A stretch of 64,000 bases of DNA from Diploptera punctata. Taxonomy: Eukaryota > Arthropoda > Insecta > Blattodea > Blaberidae. Of the stretch, positions 35,146 to 47,040 are shown in pieces. Positions within the stretch are counted from its first letter, which is position 1. Each line of letters begins with the position of its first letter. The notes beneath the pieces are model-generated. The model ran no database searches. It was not told the origin of the DNA and saw nothing but the letters and a program-made list of their open reading frames with translations. The stretch lies in assembly GCA_030220185.1 (NCBI GenBank), contig JASPKZ010004201.1, positions 881,001 through 945,000 on the forward strand, given 5' to 3'. The position numbers and the translations under genes were made by a program.

Positions 35146-35923
35146 TACTCATTTTATACCAATGATTAAGTGGATCCTAGAGCCATTCTAAACTTGAATG
35201 AGTGAAGAAAAATCTCTACCCTAATGGCACCCACATAAATTATTACAATAACTTACGGTAAATATTAAATTTAAAAAATTGTCATGGGCTGAATTTATAG
35301 GATGAAAAGTATATCACCAAGAATTTTCAGAAGAGTATGTTACTATCAGAAGCAAAAAGAATGTAAACACTAATTCTCAATTATTTTGTATATAAATAAT
35401 TAATGAGCTATGGAATAGATATATATAAAAAGGGAAAACACATGTACTTGGCTTCAGAATAATCAAACTTTCATGCACGAAAGAGATATCAAAGACGATT
35501 CATACCATGACACGGGAAAATGGAAGATACAATTAAAAGTTTAATGATAATATCATTAGTTAGTAATTTTTATGTTACAAATCTTAACATTAAATAATAT
35601 AAATGGTTATAAACAATATTACTTTTAATCTTTAATCTTTGTCAACCAGGTTCCTTTCTATTCAACAATTTATTCTATATACTGTTAATATGCTTTCAAA
35701 TGAACCTGTCATTCCCATACAATGTATATATGAAAAATATATTTTTTATTCAGAATATGTAATTATTTCCTCCTGAAAAAAATGAGTTTCCTCTCTTTCT
35801 TTGGTAAAAGTGAGTGATAAATTGAAGTTATCATTTATAATTTGCCCTGCATACGTGGAAGGCTAATAAGCTGCTTTTTTTAAATGAGATTTACAAATGC
35901 AAAAGTGTTTTTTTAAAAAAACT
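35146..35923. other. AT-rich non-coding DNA
   Basis: Nothing recognised. Confidence 0.5.
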
Positions 35924-36236
35924 AAAACATAAAATTATTAAATATTTACCTAAAAGGTCCATCTCCTCATCTTTATTAGTTATTTCTCTGCAGCGCAGAT
36001 AACTAATAAAAAACATAAAATTATGAAATATTTACCTAAAAGGTCCATCTCCTCAACTTTATTAGTTATTTATCTGCAGCGCAGATAACTAATAAAAAAC
36101 ATAAAATTATGAAATATTTACCTAAAAGGTCCATCTCCTCAACTTTATTAGTTACTTATCTGTAGCGCAGATAAATAATTAATAAAGTTGAGGAGACGGA
36201 CCTGTTAGATAAATATTTCATAATTTTATGTTTTAA
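35924..36236. repeat. 86-bp tandem array with palindromic cores
   Basis: Three direct copies start at 35924, 36010 and 36096 (AAAACATAAAATTAT...), nearly identical. Each ends in a palindrome (GTTATTTATCTGC / GCAGATAAC). A partial inverted copy follows (about 36180-36236), so the whole could fold as nested hairpins. Likely a foldback element expanded in tandem. Confidence 0.8.
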
Positions 36237-36239
36237 TTT

Positions 36240-37657
36240 TGAATAATACCTCAACGGAACTTCATCATGAATCTTATTAATGTTAAATAAAACAAATTTG
36301 GAATTCAATTATTTCAAAAAGCAACCTTTATAATAGCATTATGTATGGTATTTTCTTCCAAATTTTCAACCTAAAATACTCTTTTATATCACTACAGAAT
36401 AGCATAGTTAAGTTAGAGAACTATGTTCTCTAACAATTGTGTTATTTCAAACTTCTACTGTTAAAGTACTGTGCAGAAGTCTTAGGCATCTACGACATTA
36501 TGAAAAATGTGGTCTTTGTTTGGTTTGCTTCTTTTTTATATTAATTACTGACATAATCTTGGAATACTAAATTATTTATTACAGAACATGAAAAGCACTT
36601 TCCATTTTTTTTTTAGTTTTGTACTTTTTTTTTTGCATTACATTCACTTTGCTAAATAAAAAGTGCCAATGAAGACTGCAGAAAAATTGTATATGACAAG
36701 AGAGAAAAATTGATTTACCATATGGCTAGTATCGTAGATATATATGGGGCACATTTTGCATATGGAAGTCATGATACAAAACTGATGTTACCAGACAGTT
36801 CAGCAACATAATACTTACCCTCTCCCTATTCAGTGAGTTCATTTTGATTGAATTTACCCAGGGAAGAAAGAAGAAAGTTCAACCAATGATTATAAGGATA
36901 CAAGAGATTTGAAGATAAATGGTGGAGAATGGATTATAGGAAGGAGATTGAGAACATAAGAATGAATGTAGGAAAAAATTAAGGTTTATAACTTTGGATA
37001 TAGGAAGATGTTTATGCATTGTTCAATAAATAAAACTAGGCTGATGTCTATGAAAAGATCACTTCTTTATAGAAATTACCACAGCTGAAGCTAGCTACCA
37101 CAGAAGTAGTTGAAATGTCTGATTAACATCACCTGCTGGTCATAAGCATCCGTATCTAAAATATTATAGAAATATTTATAAAAAAATTAAGTTCGGATTT
37201 AACATCCAAATATATGTATATTAAAAAAAAAGATTTTATGTATTTTAATTTTGCACATCTACTTAATCCAAAAGATAATGGCACTTTTCCTTTTCATGTT
37301 TTTGCAACTTAAAAGAAAACATTACACTTCCATGTAAAAATATTATTTTAATCACAAATTATTTAGGGAATAACCACCATAATTTAATGCTAAATTTTAA
37401 ATTGCTAAATAACAGTTATGCAAAGATAAATAACTTAATATCTGAATTCCATTACAATATAATTCCAAATGGAATATGAGATACCGTACCCAGTAGCTTC
37501 AGAGGTTACTGGTGCTTAAGACTTGTACAGTAGTATCTCTCATAACTATTTCTGCCTGATTTCATCAAACATAAGAGAGTTTTGCAAACAAATAATTAAG
37601 TACAATTTTTACTGATAGATGATATCCATACAATTCTTTAACAAGTTGGTAAGAGGC
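36240..37657. other. AT-rich non-coding DNA
   Basis: No supported gene. If the exon at 37658-38202 is terminal, part of this could be its 3' untranslated region (minus strand). Confidence 0.4.
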
Positions 37658-38202
37658 CTACACTGAGCTAACTTGGAGAGCAGACCTATTCTCAATTTCC
37701 AGCTGTGATTTCTTGCGTGCAGACAATGGTGTCCTAGTATCTTCGAGATCAATTGAATCAGCAGTGAACAAAGACTGCGTATCTGATGGTCCACTCAATT
37801 CGCTAGTAGTTGCTGGTGACTCCGAGATAGCTCGATCTTGTTCCATGCTTATACCCCCATTTGCAGTTGTTCCATCTAATGAAATCGGACCATTTGTATT
37901 CTCGGATGAAATAGGTTTCTTCTCCAGTTCGGAATCTCCATTCACTAAGGTAGGTGTTCGAGGCGATGGCTTGTTTGTTGGTGTAGCTTTCTTATTACTT
38001 ATGTCACCACCTGCAGTAGTAGTTTTTGTTTTCTTACCTAAGCCTGGGAAATTGGGAAGTTTTGGTAGGTTTTTACCTCCTCTTAAGGAACTTCCTCGAG
38101 GCGTCAGCTTCTCCTCTTCTTGTTCCTCTGAGATGGATGTCAGGTTCTTCCCTTCTCCTGCTCCACCAGTCTCGTCTTTAGGTGCTTGGATGGGGATATC
38201 AT
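37658..38202 (-). CDS. Host exon, Ser/Thr/Pro-rich, gene unknown
   Basis: On the minus strand a splice acceptor (TTATTGTTTTAG) is followed at 38202 by a 545-nt open stretch in phase 1, beginning DDIPIQAPKDE and ending in a stop at 37658. The composition is hydrophilic and typical of a disordered region: acidic block EEQEEE, basic/hydrophobic KLPNFPGLGKK, then Ser/Thr-rich sequence. It has balanced codon use, unlike the AT-rich shadows nearby. It may end at the stop or splice out just before it (GT at about 37668-37685). It is probably the same gene as 60120-60655. No domain allows a name. Confidence 0.6.
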
Positions 38203-40369
38203 CTAAAACAATAATTAAATGCAGTAACATTAGATATTCTGAACATTTTTTTTAATTATCAAATTAGAAACAGTACAATAAAACAAAATATATTAGCTGA
38301 CCACATACATACAATGGAAAACAGAAGCATTAAGAATTTTGGGAAAAAAGAAAGAAAAAATGAGGGGAAATAGGCCAAGGCATTGATTGTTGAATTTAGT
38401 GAAATGAATTTGAGATACTTTCATTTCACAAGTTGGAACATAGATATAAATGATGTGAATAGTGAGGAAGACGATTATGATGATGACAGTAAAAGAAGAA
38501 ATGGAAATCACACAATATATTATTCAGGAAACAGAAAAATATATAGCTAGTTATATAATCAGATTTAGAACATTAAAGTATTAAGCATAGAACACCATAA
38601 TCTCTGCTAGAAGAAAAAATACAGAAGAGCAAAAAATACATTCAAATAATATATTTTTGTAATAAAAACCATTTTTAAATTTTGATATACTAAAACAGAT
38701 TTGTTTTGACATGGCTCTTCTTGCAATGAAAGGGTCCACATACACATGCAACAATCATTTGTACAAATGTGTATATAAATATATAAAAATATATTAATTA
38801 TGATTATTACTCCTGATGCAACTATTTTACTTATACATAACTGTTCTACTGTCATTTCCATTATTATTACATATAAAGAGTTTTTTTTTATTTGTTGTAC
38901 GGTATTCTTTGTTATTATAAGCAATCTGTCATGGAGGGAAAAGTTAAATATATTAGAAAATCATAACCTATTTTATTCATCACCACAAATTACACATGCA
39001 TTATGTATTTTAATGTATTATTTGTGTGAATGCATGTACAATAATTACTTACATGTGTAATACAATATTCTTCCAAATATTGACAAAGGAATTTAAGCCT
39101 AACTATTTTTAATTTAAATTTTTAAAAAAATGGAAACTGATTCTCCACCATTTTGTTACAATAAAATGAGTGGGATAATGAATAATGTCACTAAATATTA
39201 TATTCTGGATATTTGGAAAACCTCAAACTGCAAGCTGTTTTTTGATTACACACATAATTCATTAAAAAAATTAATCCCTAAAGAAAAGTGAATTTTATAA
39301 AAATACCTGAACCTTTTAAAATGTGTTAGTATTTTTCTTCAGCAAAGAATATTGATATTTATTAATTTATCTTTCAACCACATCTCATGGGACATTTCTT
39401 TCTATGAGGTTCGTCTGCAAACAAATACAATTTAAAAGAAGTTAACTTTTAATGAAACTAAATATTATTTAATACAATAAAAGGTACTCCATTAACAGAT
39501 ACGAATGTCCAAGTGAGTGCAAGGATCCACATACCATCAGTCAATGATATGTACAAGTAGTAACTTTTTTCCCAGCCAAGCTCTCAGTTCAAAATATGTT
39601 GAGTAATCACTAAAGCCAGTCCAGATATGAGTTAAATGAAGAAATATGTTCATCTCTCTGCTGCTCAGTATTTAATTTAGGCTTTCTAGTCATTAGTTAT
39701 CTGAACTTTCCGGCACACTGTATTTAATAATCACCATCTATGAAAGGTTCAGCCATGTGACTTACAAACTGCATTTAATTTAAATAGGAACCAACATGAA
39801 AATGACTTTTCACGTAATTATGAACAAAATTACTTTTCACATGTGAAGTAATTATGTTATGTGTATTTTCATTATAAATCAATTTTAAAGAAATGTATAT
39901 TAAAATGATTTGATTATATAAGAGATGCTTTAAATAACGAATTCTAGGAAAGATCAAGAAACTAAAGCCATGTGAAAAGAACTAGGTAGACCATATACAA
40001 AATTGAGAAACTAGTGAAGAGAGATGTACAAAAAAAATGTTAACATGAAAATTAAAGACTGATATACAGGCTTTGTATCTAGATAACCAAGAGTAGTAGA
40101 GAATTTTTTTGATGAAAATCTCTAAAATGAGATTTATAAAATTACTATTAATCAGTACCTTCAACAGTTTATCCTCATGCTAATACAAACTTATGTACTA
40201 GGTTAATGGGAAAAAGAATATTGATATAGTTCAACTACTAAAATCTGACAACAGCAAAATGTTAAAGAATTATAACATTAAATGATAAGTTAACATGATA
40301 ACACTGATCAACATGAATGCTAACAATAAAATAGTTATGAAAATACAATAGGAACAACCTTATGAGGTT
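38203..40369. other. Probable intron, minus-strand gene
   Basis: AT-rich, no transposon signature. On the minus strand an acceptor-like GTATTTGTTTGCAG at about 39415-39428 is followed by a 41-nt phase-1 frame to a stop (39414-39374), a possible tiny alternative terminal exon but easily chance. Confidence 0.35.
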
Positions 40370-40371
40370 CT

Positions 40372-40562
40372 ACATAATAAATAAGTTGGGCCTACATTCA
40401 TATTTCATTGTTTCTTGTAAAACATGTTTCAAAGCATACTTGCTCCTTTTTCAGACTACAGTCTACACCAACTGAAGAAGGAGCGAAGATGCTTTGAAAC
40501 ATGTCTTACAAGAAACTATGAAATATAAAGTAAGATGAATGCAGACCCAACTTATTTATTAA
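40372..40562. mobile_element. PLE foldback, family E
   Basis: Inverted arms AATAAATAAGTTGGG and CCCAACTTATTTATT enclose two ribozyme copies head-to-head. The right is intact; the left has G8 changed (CTGAAAA). No clean target duplication was found. A related fragment lies at about 59515-59570. Confidence 0.65.
40472..40505 (+). ncRNA. Hammerhead ribozyme motif
   Basis: CTGAAGA, stem II GGAGC/GCTTT (wobble pairs), GAAA (40496-40499), self-complementary ACATGT, then C. Confidence 0.7.
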
Positions 40563-41332
40563 TAAAATAATTTTTTAATACAGAATTCAAATATGTTGTT
40601 AGAACTCTCCCATTAGATAAATATTTTTTACGATAGAATCTTTTGGATAATATAAAAAATATTAGCTCTTTTTTTCTTAAAATGTTTGTAAGTTATAAAT
40701 GTAGAGAAGCTACTTTCTAAATTCACATTAGTCTTCTTCCCAGAAAACCTCTGGGTGTTATTTGTGAGCATTTTCATCATTAGATACCTACGAAAGAAAA
40801 TATACCAAGGCAAACATAGTTTCAGAATATTGGTAATTTATCAACGACTTATCAATGAAAAGGATTACAAAAATCATCATATACAATTTTTAAGTAACTC
40901 AAAATGAGGTGTACATGTATAATTCAGTGCTAACTATACATATAAATCCAGCCTGATGAAAAAAAAAAAATAATAATTGAAAGTTTATTTCAACTCAGCA
41001 TAAAAAGGTCACTCATAATTCAGTTAGTTCAGTTCTTGTAACAGAAAATTAAGTTTTTTTTTGTTGAATAGTGCTATTTAAGCACATGTAAAAAATGAGA
41101 AAGATGCAATAAATTATTTTATGGTTCAGTTGTTTTTGTTAATTAACTGCTAGGATAAGAAACTTGTACTATATTATTCTTTAGGGCATTAAGAACTATC
41201 ATTATGCCCGTTACCAAGATAATGTTCAATGGGTAGTAGGCCTATTGTTGAATGGAGAAAATCCATAATTTACACATTAAATATTTGAGTTTGTATTCTT
41301 TAACATTCTTACCTCATACGTTTATTCTGTTG

Positions 41333-41367
41333 GACGATCATTTCAAAGTCTATTGCTCCATCTTCAG
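41333..41367 (-). ncRNA. Hammerhead ribozyme motif
   Basis: CTGAAGA, stem II GGAGC/GACTTT region (one extra base), GAAA, stem III ATGATCGT (one CpG decayed from ACGATCGT), then C. Confidence 0.65.
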
Positions 41368-41525
41368 CTTGTTCACAAACTGGTTTTTTTCTTTTCTTCA
41401 AGTTGTCGGCCCTGGATCTGTGTTCCAAAGAACTTGGTAACAAGGCTCCTTTCTCCAAGAACTTCAAAGTTCATCATTTTCTCCTTGTTCTTCTGTATAT
41501 ATAGATCTTTTCCCATAATGTGAGT

Positions 41526-42567
41526 TCATTGGTGTTTTCCAACTGTTTTAATAATTTTATATTTATATCTATTTTGTGTTTCTCTGTCCAAACATGAGCT
41601 GCTACTGCAGATTTTTCCACTTCTCCCTTTTTTTATATTTTTTGTGTGTTCTTTAGTTCTAATATTTAAATTTCTCTTTGTTTTGCCTATGTATACCTTA
41701 TCACAATCTGCACATTTTATTTGATATATTCCTGATATTTTATTATCTTCAATTTTTTCATTTTTGTTGGTTTTCATAAGTTTCTTTAAACTATAATCAT
41801 TCTTTGGTGCTAATTTGATGTTGAATTTCCCAATTTTTTTTTTGAAATTTATTATGTGCCCACGGGTGATATAAATATCTCCTTTCCTTTGGCTTTTCTA
41901 TCTGAAGAGTGCTTTCATTTTTCAATTTCTGTTTTTTGTATTTATCAATTTTTTTTGTGTATAATTTTTTCCTCAAAACCATTTTCTTTTGCTACCTCAA
42001 TATGTGTTCTTTTTCTATTTCAAAATTTTTATCATTCATAGGTATATTTACCAATCTATGTACTAGGCTGTTGAAACTGCAATTTTGTGTGAATTATGGT
42101 AGAAACCTGTTGATTGGATGTAGTTATCTGTGTGTGTTTCTTTCCTATAAATGCTGAATTCTATTTCCTTTTTTTCTTCATTTCTGTGTAATTTTAGATC
42201 TAAAAATGGTAATTGTTTGTTCACCTCTATTTCAAGTGTGAACTTTATTGTTTTTTCCTGCAAATTTAAAAGTTTTAAAGCATCTTCTATGTGTTTTTCT
42301 TTAACTATAGCAATAAAATCATCAACATATCTACCCCAAAATTTGAACATCAGCGGATGTGCTTTAGTTATTTTACTTTCAAAATCACTCATAAATAAAA
42401 TTAGCCAAAAATGGAGATAATGAGTTACCCATTGATAGTCCATAATTTTGTTTGTAAAAATTTCCTTTGTATGTAAAAAACATTTCACTGATGCACAGTT
42501 CAGTTAATTTTGAATATTCCCCGATGCTTTCCTTGTCAATGTTGTTTCCAATTAGCCAATTTTTCAA
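41526..42567 (-). pseudogene. PLE polyprotein: RT C-terminus and GIY-YIG endonuclease
   Basis: Reading minus: an RT palm/thumb section, with FTYKGNFYKQ...GLSMG and then FWGRYVDDF (catalytic YVDD at 42318-42329) and a QLPFLDLKL motif typical of Penelope RT. After frameshifts comes SGIYQIKCADCDKVYIGKTKRN (41526-41777), the GIY-YIG domain with its Cys-x2-Cys insert and a following Arg/Glu-His motif. PLEs use this nuclease to nick target DNA and the RT to copy RNA in place. The N-terminal part of RT is missing and the frame is broken, so it is not active. Confidence 0.85.
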
Positions 42568-42663
42568 AATTTTTCAAGTTTCTTCTTTTGGGACATTGTC
42601 AATGTTGTTCCCAATTAGCCAATTTTTCAAAATTTTTAAAGCTTCTTCTTTTGGGACATTGGA
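42534..42663. repeat. ~65-bp direct duplication at PLE dimer junction
   Basis: TTGTCAATGTTGTTTCC.. and TTGTCAATGTTGTTCCC.. (starting about 42534 and 42597) both run to CTTCTTTTGGGACATT. They lie just where the minus-strand copy meets the plus-strand copy. Confidence 0.75.
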
Positions 42664-42689
42664 AACAACTTTGACAAGGAAAGCATCGA

Positions 42690-43247
42690 GAAATATTCAA
42701 AAGGAAAGGAGATACAAGAAATTTACGTATCACCCGTGGGCACACAATAAAATTCCAAACATTTTTTTGGGAAATTCAACATCAAATTAGCACCAAAGAA
42801 TGATAATAGTTTAAAGAAACTTATGAAAACCAACAAAAATGAAAAAATTGAATATAATAAAAAGTCAGGAATATATCAAATAAAATGTGCAGATTGTGAT
42901 AAGGTATACATATGGAAAACAGAGAAATTTAAACATTAGATCTAAAGAACACACAAAAAATGTAAAAAAGGGAGAAGTGGAAAAATCTGCAGTAGCAGCT
43001 TATGTTTGGACAAAGAAACACAAAATAGATATAAATACAAAATTATTAAAACATTTGGAAAATACCAATGAACTCACAATATGGGAAAAGATCTATATGT
43101 AGAAGAACAAGGAAGAAAATGATGAACTTTGAAGTTCTTGGAGAAAGGAGCCTCATTACCAAGTTCTTTGGAACACAAATCCAGGGCCGACAACTTGAAG
43201 AAAAAGAAAAAAACCAGTTTGTGAACAAGCTGAAGATGGAGCAATAG
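42690..43247 (+). pseudogene. PLE second copy: GIY-YIG endonuclease to C-terminus
   Basis: Plus-strand frames repeat the minus-strand protein: YHPWAHNK near 42728, the GIY block near 42870, a frameshift inside YIG (about 42908-42915), then NLNIRSKEHTKN and WEKIYM (to 43102). Another frame carries MNFEVLGERSL and on to NKLKMEQ with a stop at 43245-43247, which overlaps the ribozyme core. Confidence 0.75.
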
Positions 43248-43263
43248 CTTTGAAATGATTGTC
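43230..43263 (+). ncRNA. Hammerhead ribozyme motif overlapping the PLE stop codon
   Basis: CTGAAGA (43230-43236), stem II GGAGC/GCTTT, GAAA, ATGATTGT (both CpGs decayed) and C. The same bases encode the last residues LKMEQ and the TAG. Confidence 0.7.
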
Positions 43264-43368
43264 CAACAGAATAAACATATGAGGTAAGAATGTTAAAGAA
43301 TACAAACTCAAATATTACATTAAACCTCATAATGTAACTTCCTAATGATTTTAAAATACACATTAAAT

Positions 43369-44349
43369 TCCCAATTAAATGCTTCATAGTTTTATTTATT
43401 TTTAGTAATAAAGAACTAAACCATAAAATATTGAGGGTCATATGCAAATACATTACTCTCTACTCAAATTACTTCCAATCACTGGTGAGCTGAGATCGAA
43501 TTAACGGCCGCCTTAACCGGTCATGCATGAATGTTGACATTTTCGTAATATTGGCAACAAATTACCCAGAATTCTCAGCGATAAAACCACTTCCGTTATT
43601 TTCGTCTGCTATAGAGGAATGCATTTATGCTTGCATCCCGCAAATAATACCGTATACAAACATGTCTGCGATGCGCAATATTACGCCGATTCTCCTGTTC
43701 TTCCAGTTGAATTCTTTGGTAGACTCTATCAAATTCCTGTTCTCCGCGTATACCAAAAACATGATCGAAGTCTTCAAGGTCCGACATCTTGGATAAGTTT
43801 CAAACTACATCGGTTACCATCGGTTCCCTTCGGGATTTTCACATAAGTTTATATCTTGAGCTATGATCTTAAGGTACCTTGTCAGGTAGCTTTACAATTA
43901 TTACCGCGTGAATAGATTTCTGAGTAAGAAAAATGTGTTTGAATAAAACATTATCAGCAGAGAACGCCTTTTACTGTCTAATGCGTTCAAACATTCGACC
44001 CTGAATGTACCATTGGCATTAGTTGATTGGTCTCTTGGGTGACTTACAAACCTTATGGCCAAAGGTCCTCGAGGCATAATCAACATAATACCCTTGATAC
44101 ATAAGTAGTAGCACAAAAGTCATTCCATGTGAAATCAGGGGAGAGAAAAAAAAAGCAAAAATTAAACTTACATCTTTAAAAGTTTGTAGTTTTTTCTAGA
44201 GTAACATTATGATGCACTGAATACCTGAATTGAATTTTAGGCCTCAGCTTCAAATAATTGAAGAATATAAGCTGTCAATTTATATTAATCAAAATCCTTG
44301 TTTGAAATAAATTATCACATGATTTTAATCTCTATTGCATGAAAATTAA
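43369..44349 (-). other. Non-coding stretch with one unassigned open frame
   Basis: 43787-43596 (minus) is a 63-codon ATG frame, MSDLEDFDHVFGIRGEQEF.., in a locally CpG-richer block (about 43490-43830). It is charged and soluble-looking. It could be a first exon or a transposase N-terminus; I recognise neither. The rest is AT-rich. Confidence 0.3.
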
Positions 44350-44545
44350 TATGAATAGATCTAATGGTTTATTTTAGGGAGTAATATTTTGAGTTCTTTT
44401 ATTCAAGTTTTTTTGAGTCTGGAATCATCTTACCTCAATTTAATGTTGGTTTGTTCTCGAACATGTTTCAATATAATCTTCTATATCATCTTTAGCTTGG
44501 CCAGACTGATTTCAGACTCAAAAAAAAAACTTGATTATATCTACT
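44350..44545. mobile_element. Decayed PLE foldback, family A
   Basis: TTTATTTTAGGGAGTAATATT and GAGTCTGGAATC .. ATCTTACCTCAAT match the family-A left arm. The inverse GATTTCAGACTC ends it. The ribozyme region has several changes and no longer folds convincingly. Confidence 0.55.
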
Positions 44546-45171
44546 TTCTTTCTAAAAGTCTTAAAATTCAATCAATAAATGTGCATTTAACCTTCACAAT
44601 CAACATTTTTATAAAACAAAAAAAAAAAAAATAGCACAATGTTCTTTGATGACAAACTAACAGATTGGCATTTTTATTTTGGTACAAAATGATATGGGAA
44701 TTAATATAGAAAGATACATTTTTAACTTAACTGCCATCTACAGCTAAATGCTTTGAACTGCTATGATTGCTACAAAAAGCAGCAAATTCAAAATTATTCA
44801 AGAGTAAGATTTTTTTTTAAGATTTAAGATTTATATAATATTTTGAAAATTATTGACATTTGGAAGAAGTATTCATGTTGAGCATATTGATTTTATCAAA
44901 CTATCACTAAAAGAAACATAGATTTTTGCTACAAAGTGTAAATTATAATGTAGTTTATTTATTAATAATGTTCACTATTTAATATTAATACAATATTTTA
45001 AAGGACAATTTACAGTGTTTATCATTTACTGTATTATTGTTATTACCCCTCCCTACTATGGAACCACTCCTCTTATGGCAAAAAGCACTCACATTCATTA
45101 AATACTAGCTACTATGCGACGTGCGCTGCTATGCCTAAGTAAATGAAAATTAATGTTTTTATGTTTATGTA

Positions 45172-45509
45172 GTCCACCGCTATGGTCTCGAGGTAGCATA
45201 CTGCCTTGTCACGCAGCGGCCCCGGGTTCGATCCCTGGTCGGGGCAGTTTTTCTGGGTGAGGTTTTTATCGGGGTTTTTCCTCACCTGTAGACAAATGTC
45301 AGCAACTCTTCAAGGCCCAAACGGTCCCTGAAATCATATGGCCATCATCATCCCCATCATTATCATCATCATCATCATCATCATCCACCGGTGCAAAAAG
45401 CAACAGGAAGCTACCACACCTACAATTCCCTAGTAAAGCTGCATGCATAGCATGAAAATTCTATGATTGCAGTGAAGGACCTGCCTTCGGGCAGAATTAC
45501 TATGGATGG
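45172..45509 (+). mobile_element. tRNA-derived SINE 1, 11-bp TSD
   Basis: Flanked by ATGTTTATGTA (45161-45171 and 45510-45520). Box A TGGTCTCGAGGTAGC; box B GGTTCGATCCC at 45225-45235; an internal (ATC)n run at 45342-45387. Confidence 0.75.
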
Positions 45510-45520
45510 ATGTTTATGTA

Positions 45521-45933
45521 AAGTCGGCCACAGTGGACTAGTGGTTATGCTCCTTGCCTCTGGTCCCGAGGGTTGCAGGTTCAAACCCGGCTGGGGTCGA
45601 TGGATTTTTTTAGGATGGAAAAATCCAAGGAGCAAGTCCTCCGGGAGGGACTTTAAGCTGTGAGTCCCGAGTCTGAAGATTTTCAGGCTCGTAAAAGATC
45701 CTTAAGCCTGAATGAAAAGGCCTCTAAGCAAAATTTACCGAATTTTCCCGTCCTAGTACTACTTTGGTTTCCTAAATGTCAGTATGAGGCAAAACGCTGA
45801 CCACAGACCACTCAAATGACATCTATACAAAAACAAGTGTAACTAAATTAGTATGGTTCAAATTCTTCCCTGTAGGGGGGAGAGCACCTAAATCTCTGTA
45901 AAGGGAAACATGGGCTTACAAGAAGATTACAAG
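45521..45933 (+). mobile_element. tRNA-derived SINE 2, sharing the same 11-bp target
   Basis: Begins AAGTCGGCCACAGTGGACTA; box A TGGACTAGTGGTTA, box B GGTTCAAACCC (45578-45588). Flanked by ATGTTTATGTA at 45510-45520 and 45934-45944. It is a different family from SINE 1. Confidence 0.75.
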
Positions 45934-47040
45934 ATGTTTATGTATAAGCAAAAAATTATATCATAATTATTTCTAGATAATCCGTGCTGATTACCCGGTG
46001 TTGCTCAGGAATCTACTTATCCCTATCTTCTTGGCATAAATGAGTTGAAAGACAAAAATTAAAGTGTTTTTATGTTTAAGTGAAAGGAAAAATTTTTTAT
46101 CAAAATTATTCTTAGATATCCCATGCTGATTACCTGGCTTTGCCCATGGTTTACTTATCCCAATCTTCTTGGCATAAATGAGCTAAAAGACGAAAATTGA
46201 TGTGTTTTTATGTTTAAGGAAAAGAAAAAAAATTATATCGTAATTATTTATAGATACCCTGTGATGATTACCCAGCATTGCACGGGAAACTACTTATCCT
46301 AATCTTGTTGGTATAAATGAGCTGAAAGATGAAAATTAATGTGTTTTTAATTATAAGTAAAAGAAAAAATTGTATAGTAATTATTTTTAGATACCATGTG
46401 CCGATTACCCGGTGCTGCTTGGGAATCTTCTTATCCCAATCTTTTTGGCATAAATGAACTGAAAGACAAAATTTATTATTGCAAGTTATCCATAATAGAA
46501 TTACCAGCCGTGCGCTGCTACACTTGCCAGGGAATCTACTTATCCCGACCTTTTTGGCATCAATGAAAGACAAAAATGGTCATTGGGAGTTATCTGTAAA
46601 TGGTGTCACAGACTTTTTTGTAGAGTGTTTTTAGATATTCAATTCTGTGAACATTATTTTTGTGTATTTGTTATGGTTTAGGCAGTGTAAGTCATTTAAG
46701 CATCCAAAAAGCACTTTTTTTCACTACAAATTTGATTTTTTTAAGGGTGTAGGAGTTGAGTATCACAACTCCCTTATAGCCTATATCATCCCAGGAATCT
46801 CCTGAACATTTCGCAAAAAGCCCCATCACAAACAGATGAAAGGTATGGCAGCGCATAAAATACAAACAAATAAACATTAATTGTTAAGTATTAGATAATG
46901 GGCACAAGCTAGGGTAGAAGGATGAGTTCCTCTTAGTTATAGGATAGAGTCAAGAACTGGAAATAAATTTTCAGGGGAAATTTACAATAATAATCAAAAC
47001 CTAACGGGCTTCCAATATAAACCCGGACCAGCCTCACGGG

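Larger units (their letters stand above)
41283..43356. mobile_element. Penelope-like retroelement, inverted dimer, 12-bp TSD
   Basis: A 2074-bp insertion flanked by TACACATTAAAT (41271-41282 and 43357-43368). Two 5'-truncated PLE copies face each other. The longer one is on the minus strand (41283 to about 42570: terminal unit, GIY-YIG nuclease, linker, RT). The shorter one is on the plus strand (about 42690-43356: linker, nuclease, terminal unit). Each outer end carries a hammerhead. A 63-67 bp direct duplication sits at the junction. It is the likely coding parent of the short family-D foldback at 52607-52860. Confidence 0.85.
45085..46610. repeat. ~125-130-bp minisatellite, about six diverged copies
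   Basis: Copies share GATTACCCGGTG, CTACTTATCCCAATCTT, TTGGCATAAATGAG and GAAAGACAAAAATT words, recurring near 45985, 46115, 46260, 46400 and 46520. The first copy (about 45105-45171) is cut off by two SINEs and resumes at 45934. Confidence 0.7.

Noticed and set aside
35924..36236. Direct repeats with palindromes resembling a CRISPR array
   Set aside because: Units are contiguous with no variable spacers, and the context is animal nuclear DNA.
37713..38255. 180-codon plus-strand frame opposite the host exon
   Set aside because: Shadow of the minus-strand exon, which has a splice acceptor and better composition.
43596..43787. 63-codon minus frame as a Harbinger nuclease start
   Set aside because: No nuclease motif follows and I could not match it with confidence.
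45420..45663. Overlapping open frames on both strands
   Set aside because: They fall in SINE 1 and SINE 2.
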